A stretch of 29,575 nucleotides of DNA. Source: a virus. A program made the position numbers and the translations under genes. This document shows positions 1-5,368 of this stretch, piece by piece (the stretch's first letter is position 1; every line of letters begins with the position of its first letter). The notes beneath the pieces were generated by a model. It saw only the letters and a list, made by a program, of their open reading frames with translations, searched no databases and was not told the DNA's origin. The DNA lies in IMG/VR virus record IMGVR_UViG_3300025316_000391, positions 1 to 29,575 of that record. One strand, written 5' to 3'.

Positions 1-201
1 GGAGTGAAAATCAGCATGGACGGACGCGGGCGGTGGATGGACAACGTCTTCATCGAGCGACTGTGGCGGAGCGTGAAATACGAGCTGATCTATCTGTCGG
101 AGCATGCCACGCTCCCGGCGCTGCGGGTGATGGCAAGGGAGGGCATCCGGGCCGGTGGAGTCCACGGGGCGCAACTGGGATATTTCGGCAATCCAAAGTA
201 A
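1..201 (+). pseudogene. IS3-family transposase (OrfB) C-terminal remnant
   Basis: The reading frame is open from the window edge. It begins with sequence typical of the DDE integrase core of IS3-family OrfB: a DGRGRWMDN stretch followed by VFIERLWRSVKYE. The E of FIERLW corresponds to the last catalytic Glu of the DDE triad. After about residue 40 (LPALR) the usual C-terminal segment with the RRPH-type motif is missing. None of the three forward frames restores it, so this is a truncated or decayed copy and not an intact gene that is merely cut by the window. The rest of the element would lie upstream. No terminal inverted repeat can be recognised inside the window. Confidence 0.7.
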
Positions 202-292
202 ATCCTTGCGCCGTGGGAGGATCCAATCAGGATGGCGGCAGACGAGAGGTTGCGCTCATCGTCGAAGCTCTGGGAGGCGAAAGCATTCCCAC

Positions 293-337
293 AAGGCCAG
301 CACGGTTCCGCAACCTCCCGTGCTGGCCTTTTCATTT
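293..337 (+). terminator. Rho-independent terminator-like hairpin
   Basis: A perfect 13-bp inverted repeat (293-305 with 318-330) encloses a 12-base loop and is followed by TTCATTT. It separates the IS3 remnant from the first phage gene at 359. The T tract is short and interrupted, so termination strength is uncertain. Apart from this hairpin I see nothing in 202-358. Confidence 0.65.
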
Positions 338-358
338 CAACCATCACCCATCAAACAC

Positions 359-664
359 ATGAGCATTCAGACTACACCAGATCCATTCGTTTCCGTCCCT
401 TGGGACCTCCTCGATAACCCCCGCCTGTCATGGGCAGCAAAGGGGATTTACGCGCACCTGGCAGCCAAACCAGAGGGCGGCGAGGTGCGCGTGGCCGATC
501 TTGTCAGGATTGGAAACACGACATCGGAGGCAGTCATTGACGCGCTCCACGAGCTAAGGCAGTGGGGATGGGTTGGAATCAGAGATAAGGAGGGACCCGG
601 ACGATATGGCAGGAAAGAATGCGAATGGTGCGTCAACTCAACCCCTGACTTTTCAAAGCAATGA
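359..664 (+). CDS. Small winged-helix protein, replication-initiator type
   Basis: This is a 101-aa protein starting at MSIQTTPDPF. The frame is open further upstream, but that part runs through the terminator hairpin. The body reads as a winged helix of the HTH_36 or phage replisome-organiser kind: LSWAAKGIYAHLA (helix 1), then VADLVRIGNTTSEAVIDALH (helix-turn-helix) and a wing at WGWVGIRDKEGPGR. Such proteins usually bind a phage origin or recruit the host helicase. The stop overlaps the next start by four bases (ATGA, 661-664), so the two genes are probably translationally coupled. No Shine-Dalgarno is visible. The fold type is fairly clear; the replication role is inferred. Confidence 0.65.
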   Translation: MSIQTTPDPFVSVPWDLLDNPRLSWAAKGIYAHLAAKPEGGEVRVADLVRIGNTTSEAVIDALHELRQWGWVGIRDKEGPGRYGRKECEWCVNSTPDFSKQ

Positions 665-1359
665 ACGATCCCGACAAAGCCGCAACAATCGAAAGGAAAT
701 ACATTTGGACCTTCAATATTGAAGCCAGATTCATCAAGGATAATCGGGTGTCCATGCCTGCCCGATTCCTCTACATGCTCTTGCAGGCCTACGTTGGTCC
801 CGATAGTCCGGTTCCGTTTCCCAAGGTAGAGACGCTGGCAGACATCATGGGCAAAAGCATGGAGTTTGTTCGGAAGTATCGGAAGGAGCTTGTGACCATT
901 GGATTGCTCACGATCAGGCAGCGGAGAGGAATTGCCGGAGCGTTCGGATCGAATGCCTATTCCTTGCAAGGAGTAGACAAAATCAGGTCACGGCTTCACG
1001 TTTTACCGCAAGCCGTGAAACGTGAAGCTAAGAGTACCCCATCTTTGAAGAGTTCCCATGAGTCCGCGAGCGGTGTCACCGGCTCCGCCGGAGGATGCAT
1101 GTCTTTGAAGAAGGAATCATCCTCGATTGCCAAGAAGCCAAGAAAGAAGCCGGAAGCCAAGCCGACGTTGGCGCAGTGGAACGCCTATTGTGAAGCGGAA
1201 GACCTTCAGGGGATCATCCAGCACAAGGACGGGCTTTATCAGACGCTCCGGCGCGACGGCTGGCGGTATCTCAAGGCAAAGCGGATGGTCAAGGTGCGGG
1301 ACTGGCGCAAATACCTGGTCGCGCTGAATGCCACGATGGAATCCTACAAGGACAGGTAG
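661..1359 (+). CDS. Winged-helix protein, likely phage replication initiator
   Basis: This is a 232-aa protein. Residues about 15-100 form a second winged-helix domain: MPARFLYMLLQAYVG (helix 1), ETLADIMGKSMEFVRKYRKE (HTH) and LLTIRQRRG (wing). The middle (about 115-165) is Ser/Lys-rich and probably disordered. The basic C-terminal part (about 165-232) contains WNAYCEAEDLQ and GWRYLKAKRMVKVRDW, a pattern seen in phage replication proteins whose tail contacts DNA or helicase. It overlaps the preceding winged-helix gene by four bases. A helicase or helicase loader would be expected nearby but none is in the window. Function is inferred from fold and position. Confidence 0.65.
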   Translation: MNDPDKAATIERKYIWTFNIEARFIKDNRVSMPARFLYMLLQAYVGPDSPVPFPKVETLADIMGKSMEFVRKYRKELVTIGLLTIRQRRGIAGAFGSNAYSLQGVDKIRSRLHVLPQAVKREAKSTPSLKSSHESASGVTGSAGGCMSLKKESSSIAKKPRKKPEAKPTLAQWNAYCEAEDLQGIIQHKDGLYQTLRRDGWRYLKAKRMVKVRDWRKYLVALNATMESYKDR

Positions 1360-1391
1360 GCAACCTGTAAGCATCGCTTACGAGTTGAACC

Positions 1392-1432
1392 GTCAAGGAT
1401 TCCTTGACAGCTCGTCAGCATCCCGATAGAGG
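1392..1432 (+). promoter_or_regulatory. Candidate promoter with overlapping palindrome, upstream of tRNA-Thr
   Basis: A perfect -35 box TTGACA (1404-1409) is followed after 17 bases by a weak -10, TAGAGG (1427-1432). A 7-bp palindrome with a 3-base spacer (1392-1398 and 1402-1408) overlaps the -35 and could be an operator. Between here and the tRNA, GGTCCATC (1436-1443) pairs with GATGGACC (1462-1469) and GCCAGCC (1444-1450) with GGCTGGC (1491-1497), so the leader would be structured. The weak -10 makes this tentative. Confidence 0.4.
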
Positions 1433-1505
1433 CATGGTCCATCGCCAGCCAAGAGTGCGGGGATGGACCGGGGGGTTCCGATCTGCGCCGGGCTGGCGTC
1501 TCGGT

Positions 1506-1578
1506 GCCGCAGTAGCTCAGAGGTCAGAGCGGTTGTCTCGTAAACAACTGGTCGGTGGTTCGATTCCACCCTGCGGCC
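1506..1578 (+). tRNA. tRNA-Thr (anticodon CGT)
   Basis: A full cloverleaf can be drawn. The acceptor stem is 1506-1512 with 1571-1577 (7 bp, perfect), the D stem GCTC/GAGC (1515-1518 and 1527-1530), the anticodon stem GTTGT/ACAAC around loop CTCGTAA (1537-1543), and the T stem GGTGG/CCACC around TTCGATT. Anticodon CGT reads ACG (Thr). G1-C72 and C2-G71 agree with known Thr-tRNA identity elements. The base after the acceptor stem is C, unusual for Thr, and CCA is not encoded, so CCA would have to be added by host enzyme. The gene lies in the gap between the rightward replication genes and the leftward operon. Confidence 0.9.
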
Positions 1579-1579
1579 T

Positions 1580-1831
1580 TCAGTCTGCAATCCCCACTCC
1601 GGGAGGCTTGATCCTGACGGCCCTTGCCTTTCCAAGTGCAACTGATTCAGCGTCACGGGCAACCTCCAAGGTGACTGGCAGGCAGTAGATGGCCATTCTG
1701 GATGGGTCGCCGGGGTAGGTTTCCCTTCCGACGATGACAAAGCAGCGTTCGCCTGTGGCTCGGAGGATAGCGGACTCGACGGGACCGAGGGGTATCTTGA
1801 TGACACCGGGCTGGGCGAGGGGGTCAGTCAT
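1580..1831 (-). CDS. Hypothetical protein, last gene of the leftward operon
   Basis: An 83-aa protein that I do not recognise. It has alternating hydrophobic stretches (RCFVIVGRE, SRMAIYCLPVTLEVA) suggesting a small alpha/beta or beta-rich domain, and no signal peptide or membrane segment. Its ATG (1831-1829) lies within the stop region of the upstream micropeptide gene (ATGACTGA, eight-base overlap), which supports both this start and co-transcription with the DpdA-like gene. Its stop is immediately next to the 3' end of the tRNA-Thr gene on the other strand. Confidence 0.6.
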   Translation of the reverse strand: MTDPLAQPGVIKIPLGPVESAILRATGERCFVIVGRETYPGDPSRMAIYCLPVTLEVARDAESVALGKARAVRIKPPGVGIAD

Positions 1832-1910
1832 GGCTACGGCAGGCTGATGCGGCCATCCAAGCGAGGGCGGCGGCGATTGTGAGGGCGAGGATGGAGGCGG
1901 GGTCGATCAT
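1824..1910 (-). CDS. 28-aa single-helix membrane micropeptide
   Basis: A short frame encodes a 28-residue peptide starting MIDPASILAL. Residues about 5-24 form one hydrophobic helix (ILALTIAAALAWMAASAC), ending in a short polar tail RSHD. The start follows four bases after the upstream stop, and the stop is overlapped by the next ATG through ATGACTGA. This tight packing is the main evidence that it is translated. It may be an inner-membrane micropeptide; a role cannot be assigned. Confidence 0.5.
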   Translation of the reverse strand: MIDPASILALTIAAALAWMAASACRSHD

Positions 1911-1914
1911 GGGT

Positions 1915-2157
1915 TTATTGTCTGAAAGCCGAAACAAACACCCCGTGATGCCATCCTTCAATGGTTATTTCCGCACCAAGCGAATTCCTCAAGTGGGTAG
2001 CTAAATCTTCTTGGTAGATCGTTTCCGGGGCGGTTTTGAGAGTCTCAAGGATTGACTCGACCATGATGGTTGATTCGCTGCGGACGGTGATTTGATAGCA
2101 ATCCACCAAAGTCCCGTTCGGACATTTGCAGCGATGGGTGAGTTTGTAAGTGTTCAT
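1915..2157 (-). CDS. Hypothetical 80-aa protein next to the DpdA-like enzyme
   Basis: An 80-aa protein with a likely beta-beta-alpha-alpha-beta-beta order: YKLTHRC, CYQITVRS, a helix at VESILETLK, another at YQEDLATHLRNSLG, then AEITIEGW and GVFVSAF. It has Cys10, Cys12 and Cys20 and a His pair (WHHG) that could bind metal. I do not recognise the family. Its ATG overlaps the stop of the transglycosylase-like gene (ATGA, 2154-2157), so it is probably co-translated and may act in the same pathway. A T-fold enzyme of deazaguanine synthesis would be the attractive guess, but the sequence does not show the known signature of one. Confidence 0.65.
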   Translation of the reverse strand: MNTYKLTHRCKCPNGTLVDCYQITVRSESTIMVESILETLKTAPETIYQEDLATHLRNSLGAEITIEGWHHGVFVSAFRQ

Positions 2158-2861
2158 AGGGCTAGCTGCGGTTGGTTTGCTGATTTTCTGTATCCTGTCA
2201 CAAAGTTGATGATTGCCGGAGCCTTGTCCTTCCTCGAAGGGTCACGGAACCATCCCGTGCCGTCCACTGATTCACATCCCAATTCCTCGCACCGTTCAAT
2301 CATCGCGGGTTCGTTCACCCGTGCGCAGTGGACTCGCGGGAAATTCTCCGTCCACATCGGCAGGTTCGGGAACTTCCATCCGTCGTTTCCACCGACAAAC
2401 ACCACGTCGGCATCTCGCGGAACATCGGAAGGTTTCATACCGTCCTGAACGCAGTATGCAAGCGGGCCGTATGTTCTCGCAATCTCGGACCATTCGTTCC
2501 AAGCGCGAATTGTTCCCTCTCTATTACCAACCACATCAGGCACAGCAATCCACCTAGGAAACTTTCCTTGTTGCCTCAACTTTTCGAGCAGATTAAGCCA
2601 TTCATCGTGTTCCCATGAAGAGCCCGCCTTCCATGCGATGAACGCTCCATTGTCCACCACGAACGGCATCCACGGGTCAAGTGGCACCCTTGCCGCGTAA
2701 CTTGGCGATATGAGCATCCCAACGCTTCCAGGATAACGTCCAGCCAGATAGTGCCACACACGATTTGACTGTCCGCACAACAGCATCATCCGCTTCGGCT
2801 CGGTTCGAGCTTCCAGTTCGAGGATTCGTTGCTCCAGTAGCATTGTGCGAATGTTGGTCAT
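2154..2861 (-). CDS. tRNA-guanine-transglycosylase superfamily protein, DpdA-like
   Basis: A 235-aa protein; start chosen at MTNIRT because it overlaps the upstream stop (ATGA). The family's active-site pattern can be followed in order: Asp70 in VVDNGAF (like DSGGF), Asp109 in AVPDVVG, Gln139 in CVQDG (like LQGG), Gly157-Gly158 in FVGGN, and Asp200 in SVDGTGW, which would be the nucleophile. Spacing fits a compact TIM barrel shorter than the roughly 370-residue bacterial Tgt, and the tRNA-binding zinc site is absent. Phage members of this type (DpdA) insert 7-deazaguanines into DNA. The family call is mine from motif order; whether it acts on DNA or tRNA cannot be seen. No preQ0 synthesis gene is present in the window. 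Confidence 0.55.
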   Translation of the reverse strand: MTNIRTMLLEQRILELEARTEPKRMMLLCGQSNRVWHYLAGRYPGSVGMLISPSYAARVPLDPWMPFVVDNGAFIAWKAGSSWEHDEWLNLLEKLRQQGKFPRWIAVPDVVGNREGTIRAWNEWSEIARTYGPLAYCVQDGMKPSDVPRDADVVFVGGNDGWKFPNLPMWTENFPRVHCARVNEPAMIERCEELGCESVDGTGWFRDPSRKDKAPAIINFVTGYRKSANQPQLAL

Positions 2862-3112
2862 GCTGCGGCGTGGTTGCGGAGGTGGACGTATAGGCCGCTT
2901 GGGGAGAGTCTGGCGAGGGCTTGGACAACGCGGTTGTGGGATGGCCGCAAGGAGTCCGTTGGCAGGAAGGGTCGGATGGGAGTGGTGACGAGTCTGCCAG
3001 TCCCGTTGCAGGCTTGGCAGGGACGGAGGGGGCGGCAGGCAAGTCCGATGTGGATTCGAGTGCCGAGGCAAGCGGGGCAGGGTTGGATGACGGGGTGTTG
3101 GTTGGAGTTCAT
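2858..3112 (-). CDS. Small zinc-finger protein, first gene of the leftward operon
   Basis: An 84-aa protein with two Cys pairs resembling half of a DnaJ-type zinc finger: Cys12-x-x-Cys15 followed by LGT, and Cys32-x-x-Cys35 followed by NGTG. These probably bind one zinc ion. The remainder (about 45-84) is basic and contains a likely helix, NRVVQALARLSP. The start codon is only six bases downstream of a -10 box. The stop overlaps the start of the transglycosylase-like gene. It could bind nucleic acid or act as an accessory to the downstream enzyme; neither is shown. Confidence 0.65.
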   Translation of the reverse strand: MNSNQHPVIQPCPACLGTRIHIGLACRPLRPCQACNGTGRLVTTPIRPFLPTDSLRPSHNRVVQALARLSPSGLYVHLRNHAAA

Positions 3113-3118
3113 GGCAGG

Positions 3119-3146
3119 ATAATGCGCCTAGCTTGTGCGGAGTCAA
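3119..3146 (-). promoter_or_regulatory. Promoter of the leftward operon, leaderless layout
   Basis: Read on the minus strand: -35 TTGACT (3146-3141), 16-base spacer, -10 CATTAT (3124-3119), then six bases and the ATG at 3112. Transcription would start at or within a base or two of the start codon. Positions 3119-3134 are an imperfect inverted copy (14 of 16) of 3331-3346, the matching part of the repressor promoter, so both are probably controlled by the same protein. Confidence 0.65.
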
Positions 3147-3155
3147 GGAAAAAGG

Positions 3156-3184
3156 TTGACCTTTACGCAAGGGTGGTACATTTA
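3156..3184 (+). promoter_or_regulatory. Third promoter in the control region
   Basis: TTGACC (3156-3161), a 17-base spacer, then CATTTA (3179-3184). The spacer carries ACGCAAG, close to the GCGCAAG found in the repressor promoter (3327-3333) and again at 3300-3306. It points rightward into a short non-coding stretch that ends in a terminator at 3239-3278. Confidence 0.5.
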
Positions 3185-3190
3185 TCGCGT

Positions 3191-3278
3191 GTCGCCGCAC
3201 TTGGGCCTTTGTCGCAGGAGGTTTGCTTCGCAGGCGATGCCCGGTCGGCAGTTGGAAAGCCCCCGACCGGGCTTTTTA
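3191..3278 (+). ncRNA. Candidate small RNA of about 88 nt
   Basis: A promoter-like element (3156-3184) and a strong intrinsic terminator (3239-3278) frame a stretch with no convincing reading frame. The predicted transcript would start near 3191 and carry AGGAGG (3216-3221) with no well-placed start codon. It lies between the divergent leftward operon and the repressor gene. It could be a regulatory RNA or an attenuated leader that insulates the repressor gene from upstream transcription. The ends are predicted from the promoter and terminator only. Confidence 0.45.
3239..3278 (+). terminator. Strong intrinsic terminator
   Basis: A perfect 10-bp GC-rich stem (3239-3248 with 3263-3272) and a 14-base loop are followed directly by TTTTTATT. 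It is the clearest Rho-independent terminator in the window and stops rightward transcripts before the repressor promoter. Confidence 0.85.
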
Positions 3279-3317
3279 TTACCTACGCGATTGCGTGAAT
3301 GCGCAAGATTTACGTTA

Positions 3318-3346
3318 TTGACAAACGCGCAAGTAAGGCGCATTAT
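3318..3346 (+). promoter_or_regulatory. Repressor promoter, leaderless layout
   Basis: A perfect -35 TTGACA (3318-3323), 17-base spacer, and -10 CATTAT (3341-3346), then six bases and ATG at 3353. The A of the ATG sits seven bases after the -10, where transcription normally starts, so the mRNA should be leaderless. The spacer contains GCGCAAG (3327-3333), also present at 3300-3306, a possible operator half-site for the repressor itself. Confidence 0.7.
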
Positions 3347-3352
3347 CCATCC

Positions 3353-3772
3353 ATGACTCAGAAGGAACAAACATTCGGGCAGAGGTTGCGGGCTGAGCGG
3401 AAGCGGCTTGGGTTGACGAAGGCGGAGCTGGCTGAGGTGTTGGGGGAGGTTTCTGCCAGTTGGGTTGACAAGGCGGAGCGGGGTGTGACGGAGCCTCACC
3501 AGTGGATGAAGGACAAGGCGCTGGAAGAGTTGGGGAGATGGGAGGAATTCAAGAGCACGGAGACAGTGGAAGCCCCGAAGCCGTTTACGAGTGCGATGGA
3601 AACCTACGAGGCTCCGGTGATGGTTGACGAAAAGGGTCGGTTCTACATTGATCCGCTGACGGGAAAGCGGGTGGATGTGGAATCACCGCAACCAAAGGAT
3701 TCAGTTAAATTCACTCCGCTGCTGGATGAGCCGTCAGGGCCGGGTGAGGAACAGGAGGAAGGTAAGCCATGA
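3353..3772 (+). CDS. XRE-family HTH transcriptional regulator (phage repressor-like)
   Basis: A 139-aa protein. Residues about 8-62 form an XRE/Cro-CI helix-turn-helix: FGQRLRAERKRLGLTKAELAEVLG followed by SASWVDKAERGV, with the recognition helix around 34-42. The C-terminal half is charged and Pro/Glu-rich, with a short beta-like element KGRFYIDPLTGKRV. There is no LexA-type Ser-Lys autocleavage domain, so if it is a lysogeny repressor, release must come from something else. The frame is open back to an ATG at 3299, but the -35 and -10 boxes lie inside that extension, so 3353 is preferred. It probably acts on the mirrored promoters upstream. The stop overlaps the next start (ATGA). Confidence 0.75.
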   Translation: MTQKEQTFGQRLRAERKRLGLTKAELAEVLGEVSASWVDKAERGVTEPHQWMKDKALEELGRWEEFKSTETVEAPKPFTSAMETYEAPVMVDEKGRFYIDPLTGKRVDVESPQPKDSVKFTPLLDEPSGPGEEQEEGKP

Positions 3773-3999
3773 AAGATTCACAAATCGAAAGCCGCGAGTT
3801 ATATGAAGAGCTTGAGAAGGCTTCGCATTCGCTTGAGCGTTGCGACTGCGGGAGCCGTGCGGTTCTGAGGTATGAGCCGGGATGCACGACGATAGCGTGT
3901 ATCCGTGAGCGGGAGGTGAAGATGAGCGGTCCCGATTGGTGCCCTTCGCAGTTGGCTCGGGAGTGGAACATGATGGCCGCTCCGATGGGGTCGGGGTGA
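3769..3999 (+). CDS. Lar-like small zinc-binding protein
   Basis: A 76-aa protein with Cys25-x-Cys27-Gly-Ser followed by an aromatic/hydrophobic strand, then Cys39, Cys44 and Cys58 and a closing QLAREWN. This resembles the Lar (restriction alleviation) type layout of CPFCGS, central Cys and a C-terminal AIxxWN, though the first pair is CxC and not CxxC. Lar proteins relieve type I restriction; many short phage zinc proteins share the layout without proven function. Translation is coupled to the repressor gene by a four-base overlap. The name is based on layout only. Confidence 0.5.
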   Translation: MKDSQIESRELYEELEKASHSLERCDCGSRAVLRYEPGCTTIACIREREVKMSGPDWCPSQLAREWNMMAAPMGSG

Positions 4000-4010
4000 A
4001 AGGAAATCCA

Positions 4011-4514
4011 ATGATACTACGCCATTCAAATCATCCTCTGCCGCGCCTGTGGTCCGGGAATCCTAAAGCACCAGGAATTATCGGTGAGGCTGAAATCAAG
4101 GTGTCGCATGAATCAAGGGTCAGGGCGAAGGTATTGGTGTTTGAGAAGCGTTCGGATTTGAAAAACTTCTGGAAGAACTGTCTTGGAAATGACGCGGTTT
4201 GCAAGCGGACTCAGGCGCTTGTTTCAGCCTTGGCTGTCAAGCGCATCAAGATTGACAAGGACGGGATTGAAGAGTCTGAGATATGGGAAGTTGACCGCCG
4301 GTATTTCTGCATAATGGGATTCATCAGGAAATATCTCAGGATGGAGGTTGTCGTTCATGAGTCCATCCATGCGGGATTCGCCTACGCGGCGCGTCAGAAC
4401 CGGCGCGAGTGGTCGAAGGGTGACGCGATGGACGAGGAAGAGGTATGCTATCCGGCGGCAAGGATCGCGTCATGCTTGAACCGGTGGCTTTACGATCACG
4501 ATCTGTATCCATGA
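4011..4514 (+). CDS. HExxH metalloprotease-like phage protein
   Basis: A 167-aa protein. The start at 4011 is preceded by AAAGGAAA, one of the few Shine-Dalgarno-like sites in the window. Residues 112-120 read EVVVHESIH, a zinc-protease HExxH motif on a hydrophobic helix. The acidic cluster DEEE at 141-144, about 21 residues later, could give the third ligand, followed by a helix YPAARIASCLNRWL. This is the layout of minimal gluzincins found in many phages. The N-terminal half has alternating strands (RAKVLVFEK, IWEVDRRYF). Lying two genes after a repressor without a self-cleavage domain, it could be an ImmA-like antirepressor protease, but the motif context differs from classical ImmA. Confidence 0.55.
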   Translation: MILRHSNHPLPRLWSGNPKAPGIIGEAEIKVSHESRVRAKVLVFEKRSDLKNFWKNCLGNDAVCKRTQALVSALAVKRIKIDKDGIEESEIWEVDRRYFCIMGFIRKYLRMEVVVHESIHAGFAYAARQNRREWSKGDAMDEEEVCYPAARIASCLNRWLYDHDLYP

Positions 4515-4558
4515 ATGATCTCCGCCGTGGGACGGTATCCCGCACAACCAAAAACAAA

Positions 4559-4903
4559 ATGACAAACGAACAAATCGCATGTGTGTGCCATCAAGCCAAC
4601 AAGGCTTACTGTGAAGCCATCGGGGACAACTCTCAACCCGATTGGACCGCCGCTCCCGACTGGCAGAAGGAAAGCGCCATCAAGGGTGTTGCTTTCACCG
4701 TGGAGAATCCTGATGCGCCGGATAGCGCCCAGCATGAAGCATGGTGTGCGGACAAGGTTGCCGGTGGGTGGCAATACGGTCCCGAAAAGGACTCGGAAAA
4801 GAAAACCCATCCGTGCATCATTCCTTACGATCAACTACCGGTCGAGCAGCGCCGAAAGGATGCGCTTTTCAGGGGCGTCGTCAAAGCGATGATGATGGAA
4901 TAA
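4559..4903 (+). CDS. RyR-domain protein
   Basis: A 114-aa protein that is essentially one RyR domain, the repeat first described in ryanodine receptors and common as a stand-alone protein in phages. Recognisable blocks are IACVCHQANKAYCEAIGD, DWQKESAIKGVAF, the AWCADKVAGGWQYG block with KDSEKKTHPCI, and PYDQLPVEQRRKDALFRGVV. Bacterial RyR domains have been proposed to bind nucleotide ligands; the phage role is unknown. ATG 4559 starts right at the domain and follows an A-rich stretch. ATG 4511, which overlaps the preceding stop by four bases, would add 16 residues and cannot be excluded. Confidence 0.85.
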   Translation: MTNEQIACVCHQANKAYCEAIGDNSQPDWTAAPDWQKESAIKGVAFTVENPDAPDSAQHEAWCADKVAGGWQYGPEKDSEKKTHPCIIPYDQLPVEQRRKDALFRGVVKAMMME

Positions 4904-4913
4904 CCCCAACCCA

Positions 4914-4941
4914 CACGGCGGAAGTTCGACCCTCCGCCGTG
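4914..4941. repeat. Inverted repeat between the RyR and HTH genes
   Basis: A perfect 9-bp inverted repeat, CACGGCGGA (4914-4922) and TCCGCCGTG (4933-4941), with a 10-base loop. It is not followed by a T tract, so it is not a typical terminator. It could be an operator or an mRNA stability element before the packaging genes. Confidence 0.4.
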
Positions 4942-4950
4942 GAAACCGAT

Positions 4951-5319
4951 ATGGAAAAGCCCAAAGCCCGCCTTCCCGATGGCCGGATCAATCCCGGCTA
5001 CAACGCCTGGTATCGCCAGACGGAAGGCGGGAAACGGGCGGTGGCAGCATTCCTTGAGCGAAAGAGGAAGTGGAAAAGGGAGAGGAAACTTGAGAGGATG
5101 GCGCTTGGATTCGTCAAGGATAACGTCTATCCGTCGATGAAGGCGCGGAATGAGGCGCGGCTGAAACTGTGGCGCAAGATCGACTGGAATCGCAAGACCA
5201 AGAGCATCGCGAAGAGCATGGGCGTGACTGTCTCGCAGGCGTGCAACATGCGCCGTAGATTCGCCCCGTGGACGATCAGGAGGGGCAAGCAAGCCAGGTG
5301 GGATGAAGTGAAGGGGTGA
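4951..5319 (+). CDS. Basic HTH protein, possible small terminase subunit
   Basis: A 122-aa, strongly basic protein. Residues about 35-55 are a Lys/Arg-rich helix. Residues 83-104, TKSIAKSMGVTVSQACNMRRR, form a helix-turn-helix. It sits directly upstream of the large terminase gene, where small terminase subunits that recognise the packaging site usually lie. Length is within the range of small terminases, but no family motif beyond the HTH is visible, so a transcriptional regulator is the main alternative. The start is the first ATG after the inverted repeat at 4914-4941. Confidence 0.5.
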   Translation: MEKPKARLPDGRINPGYNAWYRQTEGGKRAVAAFLERKRKWKRERKLERMALGFVKDNVYPSMKARNEARLKLWRKIDWNRKTKSIAKSMGVTVSQACNMRRRFAPWTIRRGKQARWDEVKG

Positions 5320-5323
5320 AGTT

Positions 5324-5355
5324 TTGCGCCCGTTGCCGGTCATCCGGTGAAGCGT
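5324..5355 (+). promoter_or_regulatory. Late-element octamer upstream of the terminase gene
   Basis: TTGCGCCC at 5324-5331 lies 45 bases before the terminase ATG. It is one of five such copies at comparable distance in the window (7606, 8055, 17681, 28621). A TAGGGT follows about 31 bases after the octamer start (5355-5360); two of the other copies have a TA(A/G)G sequence in the same place. Confidence 0.5.
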
Positions 5356-5368
5356 AGGGTGGCAGCCA

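Noticed and set aside
2861-3200. N-terminal extension of the DpdA-like protein by 113 residues
   Set aside because: The extension is Pro/Arg/His-rich, overlaps the zinc-finger gene and crosses its promoter; ATG 2861 has the ATGA overlap.
3237-3298. A peptide starting at ATG 3237 after AGGAGG
   Set aside because: Spacing of 15 bases is too long and the frame runs through the terminator stem.
3299-3352. Upstream start for the repressor at 3299
   Set aside because: The -35 and -10 boxes lie within that extension.
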